From the NCBI RefSeq assembly GCF_050947875.1, contig NC_134570.1, positions 203,435,750 through 203,499,749 on the forward strand: a stretch of DNA of 64,000 nucleotides, written 5' to 3'. This document shows, piece by piece, positions 1-11,066 of the stretch. Below the pieces are notes generated by a model. It saw only the letters and a program-made list of their open reading frames with translations, did not search any database and was not told the origin of the DNA. Position 1 is the first letter of the stretch; each line of letters begins with the position of its first letter. The DNA is from Dermacentor variabilis. Its lineage: Eukaryota > Arthropoda > Arachnida > Ixodida > Ixodidae. A program made the position numbers and the translations under genes.

Positions 1-2185
1 ATTCGGGCTCTGCAACACGCCCACTACTTTCGAGCGTATGATGGACACGATCCTTCGTAACTACACGTAGAAAACACGCCTGTGTTATCTTGATGACATC
101 ATCGTGTTTTCACCAGATTTCCCAATGCACCTCGTTCGCTTCCGTGAGATACTGACCTGCCTCACCTTTGCAGGCCTTCAACTCAACATCAAAAAGTGCC
201 CTTTTGCTGCCCGCAAGTTAACAATACTGAGACACGTATCGAAGGACAGTGTGTTTCACGCGGTCGCAGAGTTTCCGAAGCCCCCTACTCTTAGGGTGCT
301 CTGCAACTTTATAGGGCTCTGCTCTTATTTTTGGTGCATTGTATGCGCTTTTTCAACTTTCATTGCACCACCAACCAATTTGCTTACTGCTACCACCGGC
401 ACCTCCGCGGAGTCAACTTCATGTGACGAAGCCTCCAAGCAACTACGTCGCCTACGTTGCCACCGATTTCTCGACACTATGATCCCACAGCACCTACATA
501 GGTACACACGAACGCCAGCGGCACCGAACTTGGTGCTGTCCTCGCACAAAGGAAGGACGGCTATGATGAGCACATAGTCGCATATGCGAGCCACACTTTA
601 AAGAAGGCAGAAGCCAACTACTCTGTAATAGAAAAGGAGTGCTTGGCCATTATTTGGGCTCGCATCAAATTTCGTCCGTACCTATATGGTCGCCCTTTTG
701 ACATTGTCACCGACCACCAAGCTTCTCATCTTTGCCTTTGCTGGCTGTCCTCGTCGAAGGATCTGTCAAGTCGCCTAGGCCAATGGGTACTTTGCTTACA
801 AGAATGTGACATCCACAGCGTCTACTGATTGGGGAGGAAGCACTTTGATGCCAATGCACTTTCCCAATCACCAACTGCTTCTGATGTGGCTTCAGTGTCT
901 TCGCCCTTCGCATTCATGTTACCCATCAACGTCGCTGATATGGACGAGCAGCATAAGGATCCCCTGCTTTAAACCACGCTGAATTTCCTCCACGATCCAT
1001 CTGTCACACCTTCTTCTCGAGCACTTCTTCGCCAAGTCACTCACTTTGCTGTACGCGACAACGTCCTTTACAGCAGAAATTACTTACCTGATGGTTGCAA
1101 ATGGCTCCTTGTGATACCACGACACATGCGTTCTGACATATGTGCTTATTTTCATGCTGCTCCTCATAGTGGTCACGCCAGCGTTCTGAAGATGTATGCT
1201 CGGCTAAGGCACCATGACTTCGTGCGCCATTACATGCGTGCTTGCATGGCACGCCAACGGCGTAAAATTTCACAGCGCCCTCCTGGTGAGCTACAGCCGC
1301 TGCCCGGTCCGGCTCAACCCTTCGATCATGTCGGCATAGACCTATAGGACCACTTCACTGCAGCTTCTCACGTAACCAATGGATAATTGCAGATGTCGAT
1401 CACTTGATGTGCTACGCCGAGACTGCCGCACTCCTGGCAGCCTCTGCACATGAGGCTGTGTTTTTCATCTTGTGGAACTTCTTCAACATGGTGCACTACG
1501 TGAATTGCTCAGCGACAGGTGGCGTCTTATTGTCGGAAGTAATCCAAGCCCTTCTCGCCGCATGCAGCATCATTCGCCGCAAGTCTACAGCCTACCACCC
1601 ACAAACGAACAACTTGACAGAGAGGTTCAACTGCACACGCGGTGACATGTTGACTGTGTACAATGTCTCGGACCACAGTAACTGGGACACTGTTTTGCGA
1701 TTCGTAATGTATGCCTATAATATGGCCACACAAACTACCACTGGCTTTTTGCTCTTTTCTGCTGTATGGATGAGAGCTCTTGTGTACTATGAACACACTG
1801 CTTCCATACCGGCCTGACGCTTCTGTGTGCACATCTGTGTCTGAAGCCACCAGATATGCAGAGGATTGCAGGCAGCTCGCTCGAACCCTTACAACCGCCG
1901 CTCAAGGTCGTCAAAAGCTGCGGAATTTACAGTGGTGCGCTTACACCAAGTGTTATGACTACTTCCTTTGTTTGATTGTGGGTCCCACCTCATAGCCCTG
2001 GCTTTTCAACAAAACTTGCACGCTATGATGGCCTCTACGGCATCATAGATGGCAGCTCTGCTGTCATCCACGTTGTAGAACCTGTGACGCAATCACCCGA
2101 CCTTAGGCATTGTGGGCGTGACACGGTTTATGTCAACCAACTTAACTCTCTCGATACCACGCCTATTCAAATCAATCACTGGTGA
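1..2185 (+). pseudogene. Ty3/gypsy pol relic (RT, RNase H, integrase)
   Basis: This is the decayed pol region of a Ty3/gypsy LTR retrotransposon, cut by the window start. The reverse transcriptase is visible as FGLCNTPTTFERMMDTIL followed by the catalytic YLDD motif (86-97) and VFSPDF. An in-frame TAG at 68-70 already breaks it. An RNase H segment follows around 580-830 ([20 protein letters not shown], then FDIVTDHQ). The integrase has an H-H zinc-binding part near 1140-1200, but its C-x-x-C is degraded to CMARQ. The core carries the STAYHPQTN...ERF block near 1585-1630 that holds the catalytic Glu. A C-terminal tail runs to 2185. Reading frames change several times and stops are frequent, so it cannot encode a working polyprotein. 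It lies in sense (+), opposite to the GLT8D1-like gene. Confidence 0.85.
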
Positions 2186-2249
2186 TCGATGCTTTAGATC
2201 GCCGATTTCAACAAGTTGGAGCCATTTCTTATCCACTTAAGGCCATCCA

Positions 2250-3545
2250 GTAGTTAGTACAGGCATTACACTTTCAGAGTCAGTTAAAATTTTTGTGATT
2301 CAGCAATGTTGTGACTTTTGACGGACCTTTTTGCAAACTAATGTGTGCATGTTGTAGCAAAAAGAGGTGCGGCTGTTATCTTCTGCCGTGCTCGAGAAAA
2401 AAGCTTGCCGCTCACGATTACGCTACACTAGCATAAAAATTTTGTGATCAAATGACTCCCAGTGAGTCAAGAATTAAATCGCCAGCATTGCCATCTGATA
2501 GTGCTGAGTGATGATAATTAACCGAAGACAATGCCAGCTGTACACTAGTGAGCTTTGATTTGGAGACCCGAGTTGTTTTATTCCGCCAAAGTGTATTTCT
2601 GAAGGTCCGCTGCATGTCCAACATGTGGGCTTTGCATTTTCAACCAGTTTCCAAGAGTTTCCAAGAGCAAGGGGCGCTGCCAGTATCACTGCACAGTTAT
2701 CGAAAGTCGCCCCCATGGCATCATCCTGTGTGGCTGCGCCGCGAGAAAAGTGTTGTGCTCAAAGCTATGCTGCACCCACACTTAAATTTAGTGATGAGTA
2801 CTCGAGTTACGTTCCCGAAGATGACAGCAAACCACAATCAAACTCCGATGCCGATGAGTCAGCATGGGACATGCGCAGCTGTTCACCAGCGAGTTTCCTT
2901 TACGGCCTTGAGCGGTCTCCTTCCTTGTGCACGCTTATCTACCGGTCTTTTTGCACAACCTGAGAGCTCTAGTGATTATCTTGAGGGAGCATACTTCGCT
3001 TGGTTACGATGTGCTGCCATCAGCAGCAAACAAACTTCTGTTCAAGCCGAGAGCGCCGCCCGTAGCACATCTCGGCCCAGCACTACGAGCACCGCAATTT
3101 TGAACAAAAACCAGATGTCTTGTGGGAAAAGTGCGAAGTGCACCAATGCTTCACAGAATCCAGGAATTGCATCACTACATGGCAAGAGCGATGAACTGGT
3201 CTTTGTTTCTTTTTTGTATCTGAAGAACAGCAGTGTACTGAGCATTCATTTTTTCAGATGCTATTCCTGGGTTATTTATATTTGAAATGTATATTTTGAA
3301 TGTCCTTTGATATTGATGTTTTTGTAGATATCATGCTTTTATTGTTGGTTTTATCAACTGGCAGCAAAAATTGCGCTTTATACAATTTTTATGTTTTACC
3401 TAATAAATTGTTTTCTTTGGCAACCTATGCTTTTAGAAACAGCATTTCATTATGCACAATACACTGTTCTGTAATGTGTGCTGGAATATTATTTGTGGTG
3501 GTAAATATTTTTTTTTCTGAGGCCTATAAAAAATGACCATTATCT
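2250..3545. other. Unclassified AT-rich stretch inside the gypsy relic
   Basis: Between the end of pol and a probable gypsy 3' end is about 1.3 kb that I cannot assign. It has a 245-residue open frame (2548-3285, +) and an overlapping frame with an acidic stretch (FSDEYSSYVPEDDSKP, near 2790-2840), but no domain I recognise. The sequence becomes very T-rich after 3230. It may be a later insertion or part of the retrotransposon 3' region. Confidence 0.3.
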
Positions 3546-3594
3546 CACAGTAACAAAAGAGTTAAGCCGTACTGTGACCCCCTGATCCTACCTA

Positions 3595-3665
3595 TGCCGT
3601 GATTCACCAGGATGGCTCATCTCTCCCGGGGGCCATTGTAGTGAAGAAGAGGATGAAGAAAATGC
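3595..3665 (+). mobile_element. Possible gypsy polypurine tract and start of 3' LTR
   Basis: The sequence CTCTCCCGGGGGCCAT (about 3621-3636) is followed by TGTAGTGAAGAAGAGG starting at 3637. A short purine-rich tract just upstream of a TG start is what is expected at a retrotransposon 3' LTR boundary, and the place fits the pol relic upstream. No second LTR is in the window, so this is inference. Confidence 0.3.
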
Positions 3666-4597
3666 TTTTGTGTCTGCTGTGCATGCGATCAACGTTCGTG
3701 TACTGCCACTGTGACCTTGATTTTGTCTAGTGCCAGAATAAATTGTCATACTACAAAAGGAATGTTCCAGAATTTGGGCCCATGTTTACCCAAGTACATG
3801 TTTACCATTGCCTACCCAAGCAGCGGCTGTAGCACTAACAGCTGTTTTTCAAGAAAACTAGGCCAAAAGCTGGTTGTCTGTTATGACAGGCCATGAAACC
3901 ACAGTTACAAACACAGCATCAATTACAGGCTACTGGCAGAGCCAACAGGACTAGCCACAAGATCACAACTGAAAAGCTTTTAATGTAACATGCATGCATT
4001 ACTGGAGAAACTGGTAAAGTTGTTGCTTGATGCATAAGCTAGCATCCAATTTATTATTGTTATGAATTCATTCAACAAATGTTGAACATTGAACACATTA
4101 ACAGCTCAGAGAACATACTGCCCTTTGTTGACAGACAGAAAAATCTGCCTGATAGTTACAATGATGGGCATTAAGTGTCCAAAAGAATATTCTGTTCTGT
4201 GATTGTACATTCTGCACGTTTTCAATAGAGGGTATGCTAATTTTTCCGTGACATAAGTCAGTTGCTAGTAATAGGAGCACATAATTTCTTTATATTGAAC
4301 CCATAAAAGGTAGGCACAAATTAGATTCAGAGGTTCATTCGAATCGGGCAAATATGGTATATACGTTGTACTTTCACTGAACAATGAAAGCAGTTAGCCA
4401 TAGTGGCACTGATGCTGCTTGTTTTATCTCGGCTGCTTTTCTCCATGTTCCATTCTTTGTGATTGTGAACTGTATCAAACGTTTGCATGCCAGGAATGAA
4501 ACAGGCAAGTACAACACCACAAGCAAGGCAGCACTTAGGTCTCGATGGACTAGTCCTATGTCCTGGCAGGCTACTAAGACGAAGGTGCGTACCGTAC
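3666..4597. other. Intron/3'-side sequence without recognised gene
   Basis: AT-rich sequence with only short shadow frames. The part just below 4598 is the start of the intron after the 4598-4698 exon. The left half may include the body of the proposed gypsy LTR. No further GLT8D1-like exon was found here on the minus strand. Confidence 0.4.
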
Positions 4598-4698
4598 CTA
4601 GATTGCGGATGTGCCACTGGGGGTCCAGGGCACTGGTCTTGTTGTGAAGTGCCAGTAGCAGGGGCCCCAGCGGTCCCTCCCGCTTGAAGATTTTCTCT
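4598..4698 (-). CDS. GLT8D1: GLT8D1-like exon (fourth visible; DPQWHIRNLG)
   Basis: Read on the minus strand from 4698 to 4598, this 101-base exon encodes REKIFKREG, then LGPLLLALHNKTSALDPQWH and IRNLG. In the GLT8D1/GLT8D2 family the same place has a P-L-L-hydrophobic segment followed by (N/D)P-W-H-(I/V)-R-H/N-LG, near the C-terminal part of the GT8 catalytic domain. The acceptor is strong (cttttctaaccttccttcag, ending at 4699). The donor after 4598 reads AG/gtacgg. The first base completes an AG-A arginine codon carried from the exon at 27034-27200. The exon ends with one base of a Gly codon, which predicts a phase-1 start for the next exon. An NKT sequon is visible. Confidence 0.88.
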
Positions 4699-4723
4699 CT
4701 GAAGGAAGGTTAGAAAAGAAGGA

Positions 4724-4762
4724 ATAAAAAAGAAAGAAAGAAAGAAAGCAAGAAAGAAAGAA
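4724..4762. repeat. (AAAG)n microsatellite
   Basis: Interrupted AAAG/GAAA repeats directly seen, only 26 bp upstream (gene sense) of the acceptor of the 4598-4698 exon. In gene orientation it is a CTTT pyrimidine tract, extending the polypyrimidine region of that splice site. Confidence 0.9.
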
Positions 4763-5349
4763 TGGTTGAATGACGGCTTCCAAATAAGCTGCACAATGAA
4801 AACAAAAAATCACTTTAGGATGGACTGACACACAATCCCCCCATATAACAACCTTTACGCATTGTTACCATCGTAGACTGACAATTTCTTTTCAGTGGCA
4901 GAGCAACTAATTTCACTTCTCATCAGGGTTCGTACAGAACATTTGGCTCAAAGTTCAAAGGCAATGCAAGGATTTCAAGGATGCCAATGGACAAAATTCA
5001 AGGAGGGGAAAGGAAACCTATTCTTACACGTACACTGAAAATGAGTGAAGACTTCTTTTTAGTTGCGATTTTTTGCAACTAAGCAGCTGCTGAGTTGGAG
5101 TTGGCTTCAAGCATTCAGGTGGCTTTTCAAAGTTGGCTTTGCCCTTGTAAAAATGTCAACCACCCTTTGGCATGATGGTTAATATAGTGTCCGGCTTTAG
5201 TCAAAGACAGCCATTACATTAAAGCCAAATGGCTGAAACTTACTCTCTGTCGGGCATTTCTAGAGCTTATAGGGCTCGGAAATACAGCCACAATGGCTGC
5301 GGTGTGAACCAATTAGCAAAATACCAAACTACAGGTTTTCCCGCTCAGC
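4763..5349. other. Intron sequence, no gene seen
   Basis: Unremarkable intron sequence between the AAAG repeat and the 21-bp minisatellite. No transposon ends or coding similarity were recognised. Confidence 0.5.
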
Positions 5350-5568
5350 TTAATCCCAACACCATCGAAAATAATCCAAGTGCCAGCCAATTTATTCTGA
5401 GCACCAGCATTCTTAATCCAAGTGCCAATAAAATTTAATCCAGGTGCCACCACATTTAACCCTAGCGCCATCCGAATTAATACGCATGCCAACTCATTTA
5501 ATCCTTGCACCAGACATTTTAATCCAATTGCCACACATTTTAATTCCAGTGCCAGTCAATTTAATTCT
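5350..5568. repeat. 21-bp minisatellite, about 10-11 degenerate units
   Basis: Units of about 21 bp repeat in tandem. A typical unit is TCCAAGTGCCAGCCAATTTA: a TCC(A/C)(A/G)(G)(T)GCCA core followed by an ATTTTAA-like spacer. Because 21 is a multiple of three, long open frames run through on both strands. The minus frame shows heptads such as GTWIKNA and GTWIIFD. These frames are a result of the repeat, not evidence of a gene. Confidence 0.85.
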
Positions 5569-5859
5569 GTTGGAAATTTATTGAGAAACAAATAATTTTT
5601 GCAGAAGAGGTCACAACAGGCGTCATGAATGCCATCTATTCATTGATGTGATCACTTTATTGGTCTCAGCACTATAGGAGCACAGTTTCCACGTTACCAG
5701 TGTCAGCATGGCTGCTTCAGAAACACTTCTGCGTGGTATACCACGTGCTCATTTCCTCCTTTTCGAGTCGTATTTCTGAGTGACAAGAGTGACTCACATA
5801 AGCGGGTCAGGATCGTGACAGATATTACACGACTTGGGTTGCAATCATGACCTGCAATT

Positions 5860-7700
5860 TCCTTCCCTATCATCATGCATATCGATCGACATCGTTCACA
5901 AGGGTAAAAACTTGCTCACCATTACTCAGGCACTTGACATAATCACTAAGCGTCTCATTATAGCTCACTAAGCTTGTATCTTGCATCCACTCCTATGCTT
6001 CCAACATGCATATCAAACGAAATGGTTCTGAGAGTGTAACAGCTTATTCTTGAGTGACATGATCAGGTCACTGGTGACTCATTCGACATCGCCGCCGTCG
6101 CACCTCTCCTAACCTGCCTACTAACATATCAAAGGAAATGGCTTTCAAAGCTTAAAAACCTGCTCCCTATCACTCACTCGAGTGGCGTGATCACTAGAGA
6201 ATCTCGTGACGTCACCATGCTTCTCATGCATGCACTATCCCAACTTGCCGACATGCATATGAAACGAAGTTGCTTATAAAGGGTAACAACCGGCTCACTA
6301 TCACCCAGTCAATGAAGTGATCACTAGTGACTCTCATGACGCCACCACGCTTCTCAGGCATGCACTATCCTAACCTGCCAGCATGCATATCAAACGAAGT
6401 GGCTTATAAAGGGTAATGTCTGGCTCACTATACCTCAGCCAATGAGGTGATCACTAGTGACTCACACGACATCATCAAGGTTCTTATTGAAACGTACTCA
6501 TACTAACCTGCCGACATGCATATCAAATGAAATGGCTTTTAAAGAGTAACAACCTACTTACTATCACAAAGTCAAATTAAATGATCACTAGTGACATGTG
6601 ACATCACCACGTGTTTTACCCAACCATACATTCTACTAATCTGCCGACATGCATATCAAACGAAATGGCTCTCAAAGATGAACAACCTGCTCATTACCAC
6701 AAAGTAGAATGAGGTGATCACTAGTGACTCACGTGACGTCACCACGGTTCTGCTTCTGCACTGCCAACATGCATATCAAACAAAACGGCTTTTAAAGAGT
6801 AACAAGCTGCTCATTATCACAAAGTCAAATGAGGTAATCACTAGTGACTCACGCGACACCACCATGCATTTTACCCACCCGTGCACTCTACTAATCGGCT
6901 GATCCGCCGTAGTTACTCAGTGGCTATGGTGTTGGGCTGCTGAGCACGAGGTCGCGGGATCGAATCCCAGCCATGGCGGCCGCATTTCGATGGGGGCGAA
7001 ATGCGAAAACACCCGTGTACTTAGATTTAGGTGCACGCTAAAGAACCCCAGGTGGTCGAAATTTCTGGAGACCTCCACTATGGCGTGCCTCATAATCAGA
7101 AAGTGGTTTTGGCATGTAAAACCCCATAATTTAATTTTAATTCTTTACTAATGGGCTGACATGCATATCAAATGAAATGGCTCTCAAAGAGGAACAACCT
7201 GCTCATTATCACAAGGTAGAATGAGGTGATCACTAGCGACTCACGTGACATCACCATGGTTCTCACCCAACTATGCACTCTCCTAACCTGCCGACATGCA
7301 TATCAAATGAAATGGCTTTTGAAAAGTAATAACCTGCTGATTATCACAAAGTCGAATGAGGTGATCACTAGTGACTCACGTGACGTCACTATGCTTTTTA
7401 CCCAACCACGCACTCTACAAATGTACTAACGTGCATATCAAACAAAATGGCTTTCAAAGAGTAACAACCTGCTCACTATCACAAAGGCAACACTAGTGAT
7501 AACGTGACCTCACTACACTTTTTACCGACCCGTGCACTCTATGAACCTACAAACATGCATATCAAACGAAATGACTCTCAAAGAGTAACAACCTACTTAC
7601 TATCGCAAAGTCAAACTAAATTATCACTAGTGACTCATGTGACGCCACCACGCAGTTTACGCACCCATGCACTCTACTAATCTGCTGACATGCATATCAA
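5860..7700. repeat. Satellite array, ~120-135 bp monomer, about 13 copies
   Basis: The anchor CATGCATATCAAACGAAATG recurs near 5874, 6005, 6125, 6252, 6382, 6515, 6648, 6768, 7160, 7295, 7430, 7554 and 7689. Spacings are 120-135 bp, except where a SINE interrupts the array. Each monomer reads roughly anchor, AAGAGTAACAACCTGCTCA, TATCACAAAGTC, TGATCACTAGTGACTCACG, TGACGTCACCA, then a T/C-rich part ending CACTCTACTAA. First and last monomers are the most diverged. The array lies in the 22.3-kb intron of the GLT8D1-like gene. Confidence 0.92.
6901..7145 (+). mobile_element. tRNA-derived SINE (tick Ruka type)
   Basis: The 5' part is tRNA-like: an A-box-like TAGTTACTCAGTGGCTATGG and a B-box-like GGTCGCGGGATCGAATCCC with the spacing of a pol III promoter. 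The body follows (GGGGGCGAAATGCGAAAACA, CACGCTAAAGAACCCCAGG, GGCATGTAAAACCCCATAAT) and a short T/A-rich tail. I recognise this as the Ruka family described from Rhipicephalus ticks. It sits inside a satellite monomer and is flanked by 12-bp target duplications, TACTAATCGGCT (6889-6900) and TACTAATGGGCT (7146-7157), with one mismatch. The satellite continues after the second copy. Confidence 0.9.
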
Positions 7701-8085
7701 ACAAAGCATTGCAGAAACTGCAGCGCTTCCCCTTCTACTAACGTGCAAGGCCAGAGGGGATACAGATAGAACTGTAGAGAGGAGGAGAAGGGGCAGTTCC
7801 CAAACAAGATAAGGGGGGAGGCGACGCGAGAAGGCAAGAAAACCCCACTACTATACGACAGTGGTGGCGGGGAAACAGGATAAGGTTAAGTTCAAGATAC
7901 GGTACAGTATGCTGCTGCTATTTCTGAAAAATAAATGCTATGCAAATATGTCAAGTGGGCAACTTACGCAGGGCGTGCAGAAGCAGAGTCGCATTATTTA
8001 AAGTGCACCGCAGGGTCCAGAAGACACTACGGAAGCCGCCGACCATCAAATAAACACTTCCGTGCCTGCTGCGCATTAGCTTTGC
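7701..8085. other. Purine-rich intron sequence, no gene seen
   Basis: After the satellite is a GA/GGGG-rich stretch (about 7740-7880) and then ordinary sequence. No coding similarity or transposon ends were recognised. Confidence 0.4.
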
Positions 8086-8300
8086 TGCTATAATATTGCT
8101 AGAGGTCGTGGATTTTATCCCAATTGCGGCAGTCACATTTCGAAGGGGGCGAAATAGAAAAAGCATGTGCACTTAGATTTTGGGACACATTAAAGAACAT
8201 CACGGTGTCAAAATTAATCCACAGTCTGCCACTACGGCTTGCCTTATATTCAGAGAGTGCTTTTGGAACGTACAGCCCCACAATCTAATTCAAGTTTAAT
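8086..8300 (+). mobile_element. Old, degenerate copy of the same SINE
   Basis: Aligns by eye with the SINE at 6901-7145: AGGTCGTGGATTTTATCCC (B-box region), TTTCGAAGGGGGCGAAATAG, ACTTAGATTTTGGGACACAT, TAAAGAACATCACGGTGTC and a final CCCCACAATCTAATT. Substitutions and small indels are many, and the A-box part is mostly lost. It appears to be an old insertion in the same orientation. Confidence 0.8.
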
Positions 8301-8654
8301 ATTTCTGCCACAATGTGATGTGCCATGTGAGGAAATGACAATGCTCAAACCTCTCAGAGGTTATAAAATATGGCGCACAACAACACCTCAAGCGAACACC
8401 TCTCCTTGTGTGTTCTGTGTACAGACAAACAGCAGTGGTGCACGCAAGGTAACGTTTAACATCAACTCACCACTCTTGTGTTAGCCTAAACGTTGAAGAA
8501 ATTAAGCTTTAGCCATCAACACCACCGCTAATTATTGTCAATCAAACTATCCAACATGGAAAGCTTCGCTTACATTGATTCCTACAGGGCGTGGTATCTG
8601 CATAATTTTTTACTAGGCTTTCTCCGTTTTTTGGCGCTCCTGTTCTGATGGCCA
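8301..8654. other. Intron sequence, no gene seen
   Basis: No similarity or repeat structure recognised between the old SINE and the next transposon end. Confidence 0.5.
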
Positions 8655-8656
8655 TA

Positions 8657-9788
8657 CAGTCGATGACAGATAATTCGGACTCCACGGGGAATGTAAATAG
8701 GTTTGAACTCTCGATTGTCCGAAAAAAAAATGAATGTGTCCGAAAAAGATAATTTTATTTACATTTTAAGGCTGCTGTGCAAGGAATAAGTGGTTGATTC
8801 GCTGCTGCACACATTTTCGCTTATGTGCAACCACGTACGCCTGTATCTCTGCCAGTTTTGTGCTGTTGCTGTATGCCAATGCAAGGACTGCAAAGGCTCG
8901 AGTCCACATGTGAAGGCTCCGCAGCACACAGCACATCATCATCATCCGAGTTAGAGTCGCTGTTTGATGGTGGGAGAACTTGTTCAATTATTTCATCATC
9001 GTTAAGTTCGGCACACGACAACACCACACTGTCGATGTCTGCAAAGTCTTCAAATGTAACAGTGGCAGAAATCGGCACACCGCAGGCTAGCAGGTCATCA
9101 ATGATGCCCGCATCTGAGCTCGTTGTGGTAGGTCGCAGTTTCAGGCTCTCCAGTTGCGGAGCCATTCGAACTGCGACTCAAGGCTCAATCCGAGTTGGAC
9201 TGCAAGGGCACCGTTGATGCCATTTGATGGAGCCTGTTGATAAGTTCATGAGAAAGACTTGTCGGAGCCAGCAGAGCGCTGCCTGGAACGCAAACTAAAT
9301 AAACAAGCACAGAATGGCGGTGTGCTGTCCGAAAGGCAAACTCTAGAAACAGAATGGTGATAGCGAGCCATATGCGGGGGTGCCAGAAAAGGATGCGATG
9401 GTCACGATGTTGATGCAACCTATAATTCAGGCAAAGCTTCCAAGATCGAAATTTGCACTTAAATCTCTAAGGTGTAGTGCTGCGACCAAGGCTAGGCCTG
9501 AGGGATTATTGTCCAACATGTAATCTCTGAGGCAATACTTGATGTATCGTTTCTCTGAGGCTATACTTGATGTCTCATCGAGGTTGCCAGAGGAGATAAT
9601 GGCAGTGGAGTAGGGGTACGCTACAGCCACAGACGGAGTCCGGATAACTGGATGTAGAGCTGACAGCTGTCTGAAATATCGGTTGTCTTTATACATTAAG
9701 ATTATGGGGCCATCAGCGGTTGTGCGAACCTGTCCGAATTACTGAGCATGTCCGGATTATTGGTGTCTAATTTATCGGTCGGTGGCTG
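8657..9788 (-). mobile_element. Deleted pogo/Tigger element with TIRs and TA sites
   Basis: The left end reads CAGTCGATGACAGATAATTC and the inverted right end reads CAGCCACCGACCGATAAATT, so about 70% match over the ends. TA dinucleotides stand at 8655-8656 and 9789-9790, the target site of the Tc1/mariner/pogo superfamily. At 1.13 kb it is too short for a full Tigger. Only the C-terminal part of a transposase remains, on the minus strand. Confidence 0.75.
8766..9165 (-). pseudogene. Tigger transposase C-terminal relic
   Basis: The minus strand encodes the acidic tail typical of Tigger transposases: VTFEDFADIDS, then AELNDDEIIEQVLP, then a Ser/Asp-rich tract (SNSDSNSDDDD). After a frameshift the tail continues as LAEIQAYVVAHKRKCV and ends QQRINHLFLAQQP. 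The last part resembles a PCNA-interacting peptide (Q-x-x-I-x-x-L-F, 8784-8807). The HTH and DDE regions are absent, so this is a fragment inside the element at 8657-9788. Confidence 0.75.
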
Positions 9789-9932
9789 TACTTGCAAAAT
9801 CCTCCCTTCCCCCCCATTGCAACAAGCGAGGAGCGCTGTGCAATATATGCAGCCTGGTGTCAGATGCGGGTCTTCAGACCAGTGGCCCTTAAACCTACAG
9901 GCTTATTGGCGCACATTACTTATATTTTTATA

Positions 9933-11066
9933 CAGCTGAACCTTGCAATAACTAAATCGCTGGGAAATGCAAAAAAAAAGTGCTTTCGCGAGAATTTCGT
10001 TGTTGCAAAATGAGACAGCACAGATAGGTAATGCGTCGGAGAAGGAAACTTTACTGTCAAAATTCTGTTAGCCTACTTTGGCAAGCTTGCTTGAGGACAC
10101 AGAACTGCATTGCCAACAGTACAGTGCCGCATGCGTCGATTGGCAGTGGCAGCACTGCCATGGAGCAGTATTCTTGGTCAACTGCTTTGCAAGATGTGAT
10201 CATTTTCGCGAGATTTTGCGTAACTCGGCACTGGATGTAGAGCAACAGCGCTCCACACATGCAGCAGCATTTCTCCAGTGCACGCTGTCGGCCGTAGGCA
10301 CCGATGCATATGGTACCGAGCGCAAAAGCGATTGTATCTCATATACCAGAAGGCAATCAATTAAGATTATGGCCCCTTCCAAAAATCTACGTCCAGCACC
10401 GAAACCGCACGCAATGTCTGTCAGGTGGCACAAAAACCAGCATTCTTGAAGCAAGGGATGCGTATTCCTGGACAATCGCTCAATCACAGCCCGATGTGTG
10501 GCACACTACATGCTGCGACTGCCATCGCAATTACACATAACGCCATAAACAAATTACGCCATAAACAATTACACGTTGGTGGCACAGGGATTTACTTCTT
10601 TTTGCTGCATTTTTCTTACCGTGGCGCACATTACACACTGCACTAGGCGCACAAAAAATTTCACAACATGTCGGTAGCAACATGTGTGTCACTTCAAATG
10701 GGTGGTCAACAAACAAGATGGTGGCCATGGTGTATCTCCAGTGTACATAATCGCTTCCGGCACTTGGTTGTTTTTGTAAACAAAAATGGCAGCACCCATG
10801 CAAGTGTAATGTAGTGGTATTTTAAACAATTATAGTGCAAAGCAATCACATTTGAGCACATTTTGGAGCCTGCTAGCCTTGCGCGAGTAGGTAATATGCG
10901 GGGTTACGTTCCAGCAAATTTCATTGATGCGAAATTGTAGCGCAGCGACATTTCGTTGTCGAGAGGTACGAAATGCATCAGATACTATGGGCATTCACCA
11001 GGGATAGGAAAATATTTCATTGTCATGAGAATTTCGCTGTCATGGGATTTCGTTAATTTGACTTTT
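9933..11066. mobile_element. Non-autonomous Tigger-like element
   Basis: The left end after TA (9931-9932) reads CAGCTGAACCTTGCAATAAC. Inverted, the right end reads AGTCAAATTAACGAAATCCC. Both ends carry repeated ACGAAAT/TTCGTTG motifs, as is usual in this family. About 1.1 kb long, with only short interior frames and no recognisable transposase. The right boundary is uncertain by about 10 bp because another element seems to start directly there. Confidence 0.5.

Noticed and set aside
5313..5534. A repetitive protein with heptads
   Set aside because: The frame simply follows the 21-bp minisatellite and is open on both strands for that reason.
6908..6975. A tRNA gene
   Set aside because: It has A- and B-box-like sequences but no full cloverleaf, and continues into a SINE body with target duplications.
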